A DNA stretch of 64,000 bases, from the NCBI GenBank assembly GCA_019054805.1, contig JAHQIY010000032.1:434001-498000 (forward strand), given 5' to 3'. The translations under genes and the position numbers were made by a program. Origin of the DNA: Brachionus manjavacas. Lineage: Eukaryota; Rotifera; Eurotatoria; Ploima; Brachionidae. Positions 9,911 through 21,766 of the stretch are shown in pieces (position 1 is the stretch's first letter; every line of letters starts with the position of its first letter). A model generated the notes under the pieces. It had not been told where the DNA came from, ran no database searches, and saw only the letters and a list, made by a program, of their open reading frames with translations.

Positions 9911-12900
9911 GAACAAGGGGTAATAACGATAAGTGTATTTTTGCGCAAATTAATCAATTGATACAGTATGTTTAGAAAGTTTAGAACATTGCTGAAAAAT
10001 AAAAAAAAAATATTTTAAGGTGCAAAAATCTAAAATTAAAATCGATTTACATATAATGTTAACTATACCATCTTAAAGATAATCTTATTAGCTTTCTTTT
10101 GATATGTAGATTGAGCACTTTTTACGTTTGATTTATTATTTTTGGATTTTAAAATCGGTCATTTTATTGAGTTGTACCATTTTGGCGTTTTTTCCATAAA
10201 AATGGGTTGAAATTTTTGGATTTAAAAAATGAGAAAAAAGAAAATTTTCGAAATTAAAAAATAAATATTTCAAAACAGATATTTTTTGCAATTTCTTGTT
10301 TTTGTCTTAATTCTTAATTCTAAGTAAGTAAGTAAAAAAATAAAATTCATTTTCTTACTGATTAATTTATGAAGTCTAAATTTTTTTATCATTTTTACTT
10401 TTAAAGATCTATTGACATAAAAATTTCATTTTTTAAATGAAAAATTTGAAAGCAATTTATGAGACATTCGTTTTCTCATACAAAAATTAAATTCATAAAT
10501 GTATCGGGTAAGGGTATTCAATTATTTAATGTATCAAAAAAATATTGTCTTCATAAAAAAAATAATAAACAAAAATTTGAAAAAATTTTTAAGACATTCT
10601 CAAACCTTTCAGTTATCAACATTTAAATATTTTTCCATGATACTTAGTATTTAAGAAAAAAAAAATTTCTTAGAAAATTTTTTGATTACATTTGATCCAT
10701 CCAAATTGGAACTTCCATTCTTTGGCCTTTATAAGAGAAAAATTGCAAAAAAAATTAAATTAAAAAAATCTGTCATATTTATAAACTACTAAACTTTAGC
10801 TATAATATTTAAATTTGTTTTTCTAAAATGGGACTTTCTGCTACTGAACGGGAAACTTTTCGAAAACCTAAGTTTGGAACACGATGGAATTTTTCCTTTA
10901 TTTTATAATTGAAACTCTATTTAAAAAAAATTCTTTAACCTTTACATAAAAAACCAGATCTTTGTATCATTTTCATTTTTTTGAGATATTTGCGTTTAAC
11001 CTTTGCCTCTTTACTAATGCATTCCCAATTGTTTTTAGTTGCCAATTCAAACAAACATTAGTTATCAACTAACATAAAATTAAAATAAAAAAATATTGCC
11101 TAAATTTTCGTTAGCTTTATGTCAAACTTTGATCATGTCAATAGGTGGTAAAAATCTGGGAACATCTAGCAGAAACAAATTGAAAACATTCAAGCTGCCC
11201 GATCAATGACCAAGTCCAATTTGCACCTCTAACAATTTCTTTAAAAAACAACCAAAAAATGTTTTCCAACATCATCTTATGCTTTATCTATACTGCCTTC
11301 ATAACACATTCTTTTATCATTCTGCAATTTGCTTAACACCCGAGAAGTTTTTTAGACTAGACTTCTTTTCACTAATAAAAGTCAAAAACTCAATAAAACT
11401 TCCAATCTTTTTTTCCTAATTTAATTTCAAAAAGTGATAAAAATATTGAAAATAGTTGAATTTAAAAAATATTAAATAAATATTAAAATAAAGACTCAAA
11501 ATTTTTCTAAATGCTTTTCACTAATATTATCCTTTAATTCAGCAATTTTTAAATTACTTGAATTAATTGATAAGAAGAAAAAAGCAAAAGAGATGCCATT
11601 TTGGAAAAGTCTACGATAAAAAGTGAAGTGACGACTTCTATGGCCTCTGAGGCTAAGTGAAAACTTGCGTTGGTAAAGATCATTTATAAACTCAAGTTCT
11701 CATTAAAACTACTACAATTTACACTTATTCCTGCAGTGTTGAAGATTGACTGTCAAGTCAGAGCCATCACTTATAACAGCGAAAAAGTGCTTAAAAATTT
11801 TTTTTCCAAACTTTACTCACGAATAAATATAATTTAAACTTTGGTTAAATTGATAAAATTTTCAAGGGCTTTTATTGTAAAAAAAAACAACTTTGCTCAG
11901 CGCATGAAATCATAAAAAAGCTGTTTAAATTAAAAACATTTTTGGCCAAAATAATTCACTCTGTACTATGCTGTAACTCTTAAAATTATCTAAATGAAGA
12001 TAAAAGCTTCTTAATGTCTAAGTGAATGTATGAGTATTCAAACTTTTGATTTATTTTCCTTAACAGATATTTAAAGATTATTTAGACAACAAAATTAATT
12101 TATTAAATCGACTTGAAAATTCGTGTACATTTTTAAGCAAGACGAATTTTTTGTATTTGTTTTTTTGTTTGTACCTAAGCCATATTTTCCCTCGAGTTTT
12201 TTGCATATATCGATGATGACATCTGATCTATCTCATTTGTGTTCAGGAAAAAGAAACTCAAATACCAAGTTTTCTAATAAAATAATAAAAAATATTATTT
12301 TCAATGAAACAACTGAACAAACAAAATGATCATTTAGAAAAAAAGTAAAAGCTGATTTTATTAAATGTAATGAAATAACTAAAAAAAGATTTGTATTCCG
12401 TTTCTTTTTCATCTAATATTTAATGTCAAATAATTAATCATAGGAAAAATTGTTAATTTTTTGAATAATTTTTTATAATTCAAAAACTTGGCATCCTAAA
12501 AATTTGCTAATATTTAACTAATGCTTTACACTTAAATTAAAAAAGTATTTAATTTCTACCATTTATTCAATTTAGACATATTTCAAAAAAAATTAATAAA
12601 AGATGCTTAAAACGAATTTTTTAATTCAAAAATTAAGCTATAAACTATTCTTGATAAATATTGAAAACTTAAAAATGAATAATTAAGCAGGTTTCATACG
12701 ATTTTTGATAATTTTTTTGATATACAAATATGCAATAAAATCTTATTCTTTTATACTATTTAAAAAAAAAATTGCATTTGAAGTTTTAAATCATAATTTT
12801 CTTATCTTATAATAAAAAATTTCAAATGAAATGTTAGATACTGTAATATTGAAAATGAAATAAAAAGCCAACAAATTGAGAAAATTTTAAATTTAACTTT

Positions 12901-13430
12901 CTCTAATATTTAATTTTATAATTTGTCAATTTTTATTCAGATGTAATAATTCAAAAAATTATAAAAAAAAGATTTTACAACTGAAAATGTCTTTTTAATT
13001 ATTTATTTGAATACAATTAAAAAAAAATCTGATTGTTTTAGGTAAAACTTGGATTCAATTTTCTGATTAGACCAACATAATCAATAAAAGTTTTTTTTCT
13101 TTCGCTAAAACTTTTGTAAAAATATTTTATGCTCGGATTTAATTACCATCATATCATCAATCAGAAAAAAAAATTAACATTTAAATTAAATAATTAAATA
13201 ATTAAATTTTTTTGCTAAGGACTCATTTAGTTACTCTGTTGGTGCCAAAATTGCATTTTAGATAAACTAAATTATTTATTTTTAGTATTTTAAAATGTTT
13301 TAGAGAAAGCAAAAAATACTTGACCTTTACTCTTTTGAAAAAAAAGTAATAAATTGAGTAAATAAAAAAAAAGGAAATAGTAATAGTGGTAGTAATTACT
13401 GCAATTTGGAACTTGGGCAAAAGTCAAATA
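9911..13430. other. AT-rich desert with one slightly GC-richer patch
   Basis: No protein-like frame beyond short chance ORFs. The patch at about 11130-11780 is less AT-rich than its surroundings (for example CTTCTATGGCCTCTGAGGCT at about 11634), but no domain, tRNA or repeat was recognised. It might be regulatory or old repeat. Confidence 0.35.
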
Positions 13431-13580
13431 AAAAAGTCTTTTTAAAGTCTTTTCAAAGCAAGTCAAGTCAACAAGTCAGCGACTTGACTTGAAAATCTTG
13501 GGAAGTCAATTCAATTGACTTGACTTCAAATTTTATTTTTTAAAGGCAAGTCTTTTTACTTGACATTCCGCTGAGTTAAT

Positions 13581-13885
13581 AAGGCGACCCATAGTTTTAG
13601 TTGCCGTTCCTTTTCAAAACAATTGGCGTTCCCCCCTAATATTTGCCGTTCCATCGACAAAAATAGCCGTTCCCATTAAATATTCGCCGTTCCGTCGGCT
13701 TAAATAGGCGGCCCGTTAAATAATTAGACTCTCCATTAAAAAAATTGGCGGGAAATTTTAAAATTCATCGCCAAATTCAAAATTAATTTAAATATGACTG
13801 TCTATTAATAAAAATAGTCGCTCCAATGAAATAATTGGCGTTCCGTCTGGTGAATAAGGCGGCCCAATGTCTTAGTTGCCGTTCC
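13581..13885. repeat. ~20-21 bp periodic repeat block (WWGSCGTTCC units)
   Basis: A ten-base GC-rich core, consensus close to TTGCCGTTCC, recurs at 13581, 13601, 13623, 13643, 13664, 13684, 13705, 13725 and 13745, and again at 13815, 13835, 13856 and 13876. Spacing is 20-22 bp. The cores are separated by about 10 bp of AT-rich sequence. Variants include TTGGCGTTCC, TAGCCGTTCC and TAGGCGGCCC. This is a degenerate minisatellite or the repeat interior of a DNA element; no coding function. Confidence 0.7.
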
Positions 13886-13937
13886 ATACACAAAAATTGC
13901 CTGGAGCGACTATTTTTATTAATAGACAGTCATATTT
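13790..13937. repeat. Perfect 36-bp inverted repeat
   Basis: The 36-mer at 13790-13825 (beginning AAATATGACTGTCTATTAAT) is present as an exact reverse complement at 13902-13937, with a 76-bp loop. The arms include the core TAGTCGCTCC of the periodic block and enclose three of its units. This could be a MITE end or a locally inverted duplication of the block's edge. Confidence 0.8.
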
Positions 13938-14010
13938 CAACTATTTTGGTTAGACTTTGTGGCCAAAAAAATCATTAATTAAGTTTTAAATTGATTTTAC
14001 CAAAATTTTA

Positions 14011-15270
14011 AGGTGCCCCAAGTCATAAACACTAGTTTTGGATTTAAAATTTTTAGCTTTTCCAAAAATTTGAAATCTAATGTAATTTTGTGCGTAGAAC
14101 TCTAATCTGAAATCATTTTTTTCATATGTCATCTTATTTTTGCTGAATTGCATGAAATAAAAATACAAATTTAGTGCATAAGTTTGAACTGATTTTTTCG
14201 AAAAATTAAACTGACTTGGAAACTTAATTTTTTTTCTTCAGATAGTAGAGGATATGTACTTTCTAATCTTGTGTATTTTTTTCACCCATTCAATAAAAAT
14301 CCCTAACAATTTAAACGCAAAGTTTTGAAAAAATTCGATGATTTAGCATTTTTGGCGTTTTATTTCTCCCGTAAAATTATTTCAAAATAGATATTTTTTT
14401 TTATTTAAGAGAACTAAGTCTCCTCTATTGAAATAGATGGGGGTTTGTTGATATCTTGTCTTAAAAGCATTCTATTTAGATTTAAAATCAGTAAAATATT
14501 AAAAAAAAAAGATCAAGATTTCAACAAGTTCTTAGACTTAATTTTAGAGGCCATAAATGAATATAAAAATATAGATTTGAATATTAAGCTATGGAATAGA
14601 TTCTGGAGAGCTTTGGAAATGTATCAAAGTGGTGCAAGCTATCAAAATGTCTTAGAAAAGCTATTTGGAGCAAAATCGAGTAGTAAAGTTATTTCTCATA
14701 AAAAAAGCAAAGATTTTAATACATTAATATATTCAGAACAATAAATTTCCTATATGAATCTATCTAAAAACTTTTTTTTTTTTTTTTTATGAAAATTTAC
14801 CCTAAATTTACTCGGATTAGTCGTTTTTTATCATCCATTAGTTTATTTTCCCTTTTTCTTGGCGATTTTTAGAAAAAAATGTTTTTTTTTAAAATATGCC
14901 TTTAAATTTTATTTCGTATATAAGACTTTTTTCAAGTAGGGTGATTTTGGGCTTAAATTAAAGCTAATTTATTAAGAAATAGGAATAGGTGGGCTTTTTG
15001 GATAATATTGTCTATTTAGTAAAATACAAGCATTTAAAGATACCTATGTAATAAATATAAAGTTTTTATATGCTTCACATTTCTATATGCTTCACATTTT
15101 ATGAAACAAAACGTTTTTTTGAACCCCCCCCTGAAACTCGGGTATAAGATAAAAGAACCCAACTTTTTCACTAATAAAATCGAATTCTGCGTCATAATTA
15201 ACCTAAAAAAAGTTTTTGGAGTGAATATTTGATAATCCTAGCTAACTAGTGTTTATGACTTGGGGCACCT
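14011..15270. mobile_element. 1.26-kb DNA element with perfect 27-bp terminal inverted repeats
   Basis: The left end AGGTGCCCCAAGTCATAAAC runs from 14011 to 14037. Its exact reverse complement is at 15244-15270. Both ends are flanked by TA (14009-14010; 15271-15272), so a TA target duplication is likely, as in Tc1/mariner-type elements. The only sizeable interior frame is 14445-14744. No DDE transposase is recognisable, so the element is non-autonomous or belongs to a family I cannot name. Confidence 0.8.
14445..14744 (+). pseudogene. Orphan ORF inside the TIR element
   Basis: About 100 codons open, with no ATG at the start (the first candidate is TTG; a stop lies upstream at 14415). The product has a segment NIKLWNRFWRALEMYQSGAS then YQNVLEKLFG. 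No known domain. A similar pattern occurs on the minus strand at 27398-27580: [20 protein letters not shown]. The shared columns are KL..RFWR....Y..GA......L. It is likely the remnant of an element-encoded protein, possibly the C-terminal part. Function unknown. Confidence 0.45.
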
Positions 15271-15789
15271 TACAATAATAATTTATTTTTCTTGATGGGT
15301 TCAATAACCCCTCTTCGGTTCTTAGATATGTATTTTTTCTTTGAATTAAAATATATTTGTTTTCAAATCATTAATTTGTTTTATTTTAGATTTTAAAGAA
15401 AAACAAAATTAAAATATCTCAAATCTATTGAGAAAAATTTAAAAGAACAAAAAATGGTTTAAAAAGCCCTCTACCTTTGATTTTAAAAATATCAGGTGAT
15501 CATATTTCAATAGTTTTTTAATTTTTTATCTAATCAATGAAAAAACTTCAGTTTAAAGAATTTTGTTAAACTAGAAATTATTTTTTAGCAAAATTAGTTA
15601 AAAATGGTTCATTACTATATGACTTGGGAATCTATTTTAGTTTTATGCCAAGGTCGGCTAACATGTTGAAATTATGTTCAAATATATTGAAATTAAATTT
15701 GATAAATTCTCAAATTTATGTTCAACTTTGATTAATTTTGTTAAAGTTTTTTAAATTTTAAAAACAAACACTGTCTTTCAAGGTGTAAG

Positions 15790-18399
15790 ATGTCTGCTGA
15801 AATCGAAGAACTTCTTAAACCATTGCGCCTTGCCGTTGCAGAGCAAGTAAATACTAACTTTTTTTGTTGCCAGTTTAAAACCATATTTTGTCCAGGGGGA
15901 CTTGGTAAAAAAGCTAAAAGCTGAAAAAGCACTGGATATTGATGTTACGCGTGCTGTGGCCGAGTTAAAAACTCGTAAGAATGCACTCGAAAATAAGATT
16001 GAACAACTGATTCCCAAAGAGAACAAAATTGACCGCAGTAAACTCGAAGACTTGCTAAAAAGACGATTTTTCTACGACCAGTCTTTTGCTATCTATGGAG
16101 GAGTTAATGGTCTGTATGATTATGGTCCAATGGGTTGTGCCATGAAGGCCAATTTTTTGAACGAGTGGCGAAAGTTCTTCATCCTAGAAGAGCAAATGCT
16201 AGAAATTGATTGCTCCATGCTAACTCCATCTCCTGTTCTTGTCGCTTCTGGTCATGTTGCTCGATTTTCTGATTTCATGGTCAAAGACGCCAAGACTGGT
16301 GAATGCTTTCGAGCTGACCATTTGATAGAAGCTCATTTGGAAAAAATGCTTCAAGATAAGAAGCTAAGTAGCGAAAAACGTGGTGAAATCGAGAGCTATT
16401 TGCGCCAAGTGGACAACATGAGTGCTAAAGACATGGAAGAAATTATTTCCAAATACAATATGAAATCTCCTGTCACAAACAACGACTTGACCGAGCCTGT
16501 TGCCTTTAATCTCATGTTTGCCACTTCGATCGGTCCAACTGGAACAATCAAAGGATTTCTGAGGCCCGAAACTGCCCAAGGTATGTTTGTCAACTTTAAA
16601 AGATTGCTCGAATTCAACCAAGGAAAGCTGCCATTCGCAGCTGCACAAATAGGAAACTCGTTCAGAAACGAGATTTCGCCTAGGTCTGGGCTTCTAAGAG
16701 TCAGGTAATTGAAAAAAAATTTAGTGGCAAAATTTTTTTATTGTCAAAATTAAAAATATAGAGAATTTACCATGAGCGAAATCGAACATTTTGTTGATCC
16801 AGCTGATAAATGCCATCCAAAATTTACAAATGTCCAAGATGTAGAAATTGTTTTGTATTCGGCTGAGAACCAAGTTTCTGGACAACCAGCCCAAAGTGTC
16901 AAAATAGGAGACGCAGTTCGAAGTGTAAGAAACTGAGGGAATTGTGAATTTTAGAATAAAAAACAGTGACTTTTTTTCTAAAAGTCGAAAGTTGGTTCAG
17001 TAAATTGTGCCAATTGATACATTCGATATATTACCTAAATGGGGTTTAATACTCTTGATTTTAAATTGAATATATACAAAGTAAGATTCATTAAGGTGAA
17101 ACATTCAGAATATAAAAATAATTAACAGAACCAATTTTTGACTTTTAGACAAATTTTATTCTCAATTTTGAACTGTTTTGTTCAAAAATTTAAAATGATT
17201 CTAAATAAAAAAATTTAAGTAATTTTTTTCAGGGCCTAGTTAATAATGAAACCTTGGGTTATTTTATTGCCAGAATATTTTTGTTCTTGACAAGATGTGG
17301 TATTCGAAAAGACAAGCTTCGCTTCAGGCAACACATGTCGAATGAAATGGCACATTATGCTTGTGATTGCTGGGACGCTGAATGTCACACTACTTACGGC
17401 TGGGTTGAATGTGTAGGCTGCGCTGATAGATCATGCTATGATTTGACTCAACACGCTCAGCACTCTGGAGTCAAACTGGCTGCTGAAAAACAACTGCCAC
17501 AGCCAAGAATAATCGATGTTGTCGAAGTAGTGGCTGACAAAGGCGCTGTTGGAAAATTATTCAAACAAAATGCCAAACTAATCACCGGATATTTAGAAAA
17601 ATTAAATAAAGATCAGGTAGAAGAGCTTGAAGCACGCATTCAAAATGCTGGAGAGTAAGAGAATTAATTAAAAAAATAACAAAGATAATTAAAAAAATAT
17701 TCAAGAGGAGAAATTGAGCTAAATATTGATGGTATGAAGTTTAATGTTAAAGCGACTTTGTTGAAGGTCAAGAAATACCAAAAGACTGTTCATGTCGAGG
17801 AAATAGTTCCGTCAGTTATTGAGCCTTCATTTGGAATTGGCCGCATAATGTACGCAATCTGGGAGCATAACTTTGTTGTCCGAGATGCCCAAAGAACTGT
17901 AAATACAACTCTTAATTCACATGTAATAAATATTTAAGCTTCTATTAAAAAGTACTTGGCTCTTCCACCAGTAATTGCTCCTTACAAATGCTCGGTTTTG
18001 CCTCTAAGTGCGAATGATGAGTTTAAGCCTTATATTAAACAATTGTGTAATTTTATTTGAAATTTTCTTTTTTTTTTTTTAAATTCAACTTTAGCTTCTT
18101 TGCTAACAAATGCTGGCATTTCTCACAAAGTAGATGATAGCTCAGGATCAATTGGTCGTCGTTATGCCAGAACTGACGAAATTGCCATACCTTTTGCAAT
18201 CACCATTGACTTCGATTCTCTCAAAGAGCCGAATACATTTACTTTAAGAGAGAGAGACTCAATGGAGCAGGTTAGGATTGATTTAGACCAGGTGATTAAA
18301 GTTGTTGGTGACTTGGCTGATCTAAGAACTACATGGTCCGAAGTTGTGTCCAAATATCCTCTGTTAAAAAACCAGACAACAACCGAAAAAGATGAATAA
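15790..18399 (+). CDS. GARS1: Glycine--tRNA ligase (cytosolic GlyRS), seven exons
   Basis: Charges tRNA-Gly with glycine; homodimeric class IIa synthetase. Exons 15790-15846, 15896-16704, 16762-16924, 17233-17654, 17706-17898, 17953-18046 and 18095-18399 join to 2043 nt, 680 residues, against about 685 for the human cytosolic form. All introns are GT..AG; most are 49-57 bp and one is 308 bp. Domain order: N-terminal WHEP helix-turn-helix (about 8-60); catalytic core beginning [20 protein letters not shown] (75-94); the glycine-site loop RPETAQGMF (242-250); motif 2 [19 protein letters not shown] (275-293); motif 3 [18 protein letters not shown]-terminal anticodon-binding domain from [11 protein letters not shown] to [20 protein letters not shown]. 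At the 17898/17953 junction the nearer AG (17936) would shift the frame; the AG at 17951-17952 restores QRT-YLALPP with human spacing. There is no in-frame upstream ATG for a mitochondrial leader, so mitochondrial targeting would need another start. Confidence 0.97.
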
Positions 18400-18437
18400 A
18401 TATGATATTTAATATTAATTTTATTCTAATAAAATAG

Positions 18438-18661
18438 TTAATGGAATTTTTTATTTTTTTTTAAATTGGACTTTAATTTTTCCTCCATTATAGACACTCG
18501 AAATTCCAATAGTCGAAATCTTTGGTTCAACTTGTTGATGTTTTTATGGTGCATCTCTGCCGTTTTGTAATCAACAATCTCTAGAAATAAAAAAAAATCG
18601 AGATTTAAATTAACTAAAAATATTAGATTTTAATCTACTTTTTTCCTGCATTAGATAATAT
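18438..18661 (-). CDS. Possible 51-residue coiled-coil protein, two exons
   Basis: On the minus strand, an ATG at 18661 opens a 13-nt first exon (18661-18649). A GTAGAT..CTAG intron of 68 bp follows, then a second exon 18580-18438 ending TAA. The spliced frame is 156 nt, 51 residues. The middle reads NINKLNQRFRLLEFRVSIME, with leucine/isoleucine heptad spacing typical of a short coiled coil, and the end is lysine-rich. The heptad pattern is reminiscent of small coiled-coil subunits such as BRK1 or WASHC3, but the alignment is too weak to name it. It lies tail-to-tail with GlyRS and head-to-head with FAM227. The first exon could instead lie elsewhere. Confidence 0.4.
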
Positions 18662-18817
18662 TATTCACAAATATATTTTTTCAATAAAAAAAAAAATTAA
18701 AAAAAATGAATTTTAAAAAATTGCGCCAAATGCAAATATGGTTGTCACTGGTTACAAATTCTAATGAAATTAGTGGTAAAAATTTATAATTTTTTAAACA
18801 AAAATAAATCGAATTAA

Positions 18818-21044
18818 ATGTTTGGATTCAGTTATGATGAGCCGGCAGAGGTTCCGGACCCTGAGTATACAATTGTGGAAACAGAACTTGAAAAAAAACT
18901 AAAAAATATTAATCTAGTAATTTAAATTGCAGCCGAGGAATTTTTTAAAAAAAAATTTTAGGATGATTTTTTTGACATAAACATCAGAGATGAGCTTAAT
19001 TTGAATACAGACAATATAATTGGCAATCATGAACAAATTTATCAAGTAATACCATTTTTTATATTTAAGTTTAAAAATGACTTTTAAATAAATTTTAATT
19101 TTTCACCCTTAATTCTCTTTGATGCTGAGTTTTTTTACTTATCAAGATGCTTAAGGAAGGAATTTCACTACAAACTCCTTTGATGGACAATGTGGAAAAA
19201 GACCTGACTGAAATTGATTTCAAAATTGATTTTTACAGATCAGTAATCTTTGAAGATGGAAAACGAGATTCCAAGATAAGAACTAACAATTTTCTGCTCA
19301 AAAAAGGCTGTAAGTATTTGTAATTGTTTAGGGCCCTTTGTCTAAATATTGAAAAGCTGACCAATTTTCAACAGTGAGTTTGGCGTCAAGTCAAAGTAAG
19401 TCCGAATAACTAAACATCTAAGCTCTATTGTTTTGATTGTAAACTATTAGAAATTTTTTCTTCTTTTGATTACTTATCTTTAACTTTACTTTAATTTAAA
19501 ATGAATGGAATTAATTTCTATTTTAAAGATTATTTAACAGAGAATGAAGTTGAGGAAAAGATAAAAAATAATCAAATGTTTTATCCAACATTGAAAATAG
19601 AAAAAAAATCCATTGCAAGATCGAGCGCCAAAAAATCGATCGAAAATTTCAACTACAGCGGCTTTAGTGATCATGAATTGACCGAATTGCCAGGACACGT
19701 TGAAGCTGCACAGCTCTTAAATAGCCTGAGCACTAAAATGGGCTTTAAGGTATTTATATTCTAGCTAAATGATCTATTTTTGTCAATAAAATTGAATTAA
19801 CTCTTTTTAAAAGCTTATTTTTAGAATCTTTTTTGTGTCAGTTTATTAAAAAAATTTAAATTTATATTAAAGAAAAATTTTTTGAAATACTGGACTGTGA
19901 TAATACGCACAGATGCTAGTATAGCTATACTTTTAGACAGTTTTTGGTGGTTTTACCTAAAACATTTTAAAGTAAGATCACTTTTATTTTTGGGAATATT
20001 TTTAAATTTTTTATAGAATGACCCGTCCCTGGAAATAGAAGCTTATAAATTTTTTTGCCGAATATCGGAAAGCTTTGCCGCTTTGCTTTTAAACATACAT
20101 CCGAGCATGAGGGACCGTTTTTTCGAGAACTATGCAACTTTTCTGTCTCAAGCAATTTATTTGGCTTTTTTTAATGTGTTTCCGGACTGTGTGTTGCAGT
20201 TTAATGACCAATTTAAGCAAGAAATATGCAATACAGTCCACGAGTGGGTTCTAGGCTTAAGACCATTGCCAGAAAGTTACCAAAATTGGCAGATAAATGA
20301 TGAAATAAATGTGACTGGAGACACGAAAGTTTCTCAAAATAATGAAAGTACTTTTTTTCTCATTAAAAGATTTTTGTGTTTTGATACAAAATAAAAAATT
20401 ATCAAGTTCTAACCAAAATTAGTAATCTTGAAAGATTGTTAAATAGTCTGGGTGAAAAGGATAATGAAATAATAGAAGAAACGGAAAGCAAAACCTATGA
20501 TTCAAACAACGATTTTGAAAGAATCCTCAATGGCTTGTACAAAAAGAACAATTTTGAGTCACATGTAATGGGTGAAGGGTCATTGATTGAGGTTGTTCCA
20601 TTCAATTTGAAGGGAAAAAGCGTGCTCATAAATCATTACATGAACTTACATAGCGTGAAATCAGACAGTTCCTTAGGATTTAAAATAACGAGAAGTGAAA
20701 TCGTACAAAATCCACCGTAATTATTTGTTATTCCTGGAGATTAAATAACTATTTTTTTATCAAGTAAAACTGCAGTTACTTACAAAGACAAAATTTATGA
20801 AACATTAGAGCGAAATAAGATTTTGGGCGACGCTTTTAGAAAAACAAGTGAAGAGAATCAGCTTGAAATAAAAAGAATTGAGAGGCAGCGAAAGCGGTCA
20901 ATTATTGAGTTTCAAAAACTGAAGCGGTCAGCCTCTTCACCTTTGACAAAAGAATCAAGTGAACATAGATTTTTAATGAAAAAAAAATCTGCTTCGAATA
21001 CTTCATTAGTAGTAAAATTCGATGAATTAGAAGAGAAATATTAA
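18818..21044 (+). CDS. FAM227: FAM227-family protein, nine exons
   Basis: A conserved metazoan family without an assigned biochemical function. Proposed exons 18818-18916, 18962-19045, 19147-19309, 19375-19395 (a 21-nt micro-exon), 19541-19749, 19873-19971, 20017-20347, 20407-20716 and 20765-21044 sum to 1596 nt, 531 residues, similar in length to human FAM227A/B. All junctions are GT..AG with matching phase. The family core spans about residues 150-310: LPGHVEAAQLLNSLSTKMGF, ASIAILLDSFWWFYLKHFK, SESFAALLLNIHPSMRDRFF, LSQAIYLAFFNVFPDC, LQFNDQFKQEICNTVHEWVL and GLRPLPESYQNW. The block KGKSVLINHYMNLHSV also fits the family. The C-terminal 90 residues are basic and probably coiled (EIKRIERQRKRSIIEFQKLK). 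The least certain join is 19395/19541, since an earlier acceptor at 19450 would run into a stop. Assignment to A or B was not attempted. Confidence 0.85.
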
Positions 21045-21372
21045 AAGCTTAAATTTTTGAAAGAATTTTTATCCGAAATTTTTAGATATATTCAATTTTA
21101 TATAATATTTTATATTATTAATTTAATTTTTTTTAATTAAAGCAAATTTTTCTTAAAAAACGCGAATTTTAGTCATTGAAAATGTGGCAAAGATTTTACT
21201 CAACCTTTTTAGCCCCATTTTAATAATTACTCTCAAAAATCATCTCATTGCCCCATGGATAGACAAAAAGATTAAACTTTTAAAAAACCATTTTCCGTTT
21301 TTTTACTTTTTGTACTTTATCATAATTTAAATTTATTTGGAACTGTTCCTTTTTGTAGTTTCTGTAATAAAA

Positions 21373-21692
21373 GGTTTTGTGAAATTCTGTACAAAATGAA
21401 AAAAAGAACAGAAAAAATGTAAAAAAATTGAATAACTTTTATTCTAAATGTTTAAACTAAGTTCTGTAAATGCAACATTGTGCAACTTTCAAAGTTGCAT
21501 TAAATATCAAGGTCTGCAAAATTTGCAGATTTTAGCAGAAATTAAATTTCAATATAATCGAACATAGTGCATTTTGCAGAGATTCTGCACACCATTAGCA
21601 GACATTCACAGTAATTTAAGGCTTTTAGAAAAAAGTTTTTTTTAATTTTTTAACATTTTGTTCTGTTCTTTTGTACTGAACTTCACAAAACC
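21373..21692. mobile_element. ~320-bp MITE-like element with inverted ends
   Basis: The left end GGTTTTGTGAAATTCTGTAC is mirrored at the right, where the reverse complement reads GGTTTTGTGAAGTTCAGTAC. Similarity continues inward through ACAAAA, AAGAACAG and a poly-A rich part (about 55-60 bp in total). The centre has short palindromes (GCAACTTTCAAAGTTGC; TCTGCAAAATTTGCAGA). No coding capacity. Target duplications were not resolved. Confidence 0.65.
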
Positions 21693-21766
21693 CAATTAGT
21701 ATTATAATTATTTTGCAAAATTTTTTCAAAAATTTTTCAAAAATTCAATAATTATTATGGGGCTGC

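Noticed and set aside
12123-12329. Short plus-strand frame of 68 codons
   Set aside because: Low-complexity Phe/Lys/Asn composition in an AT-rich desert, with no splice context or similarity.
18438-18661. Naming the small coiled-coil frame BRK1 or WASHC3
   Set aside because: The heptad pattern is similar, but the conserved N-terminal half of either protein is absent and the spacing is off by two residues.
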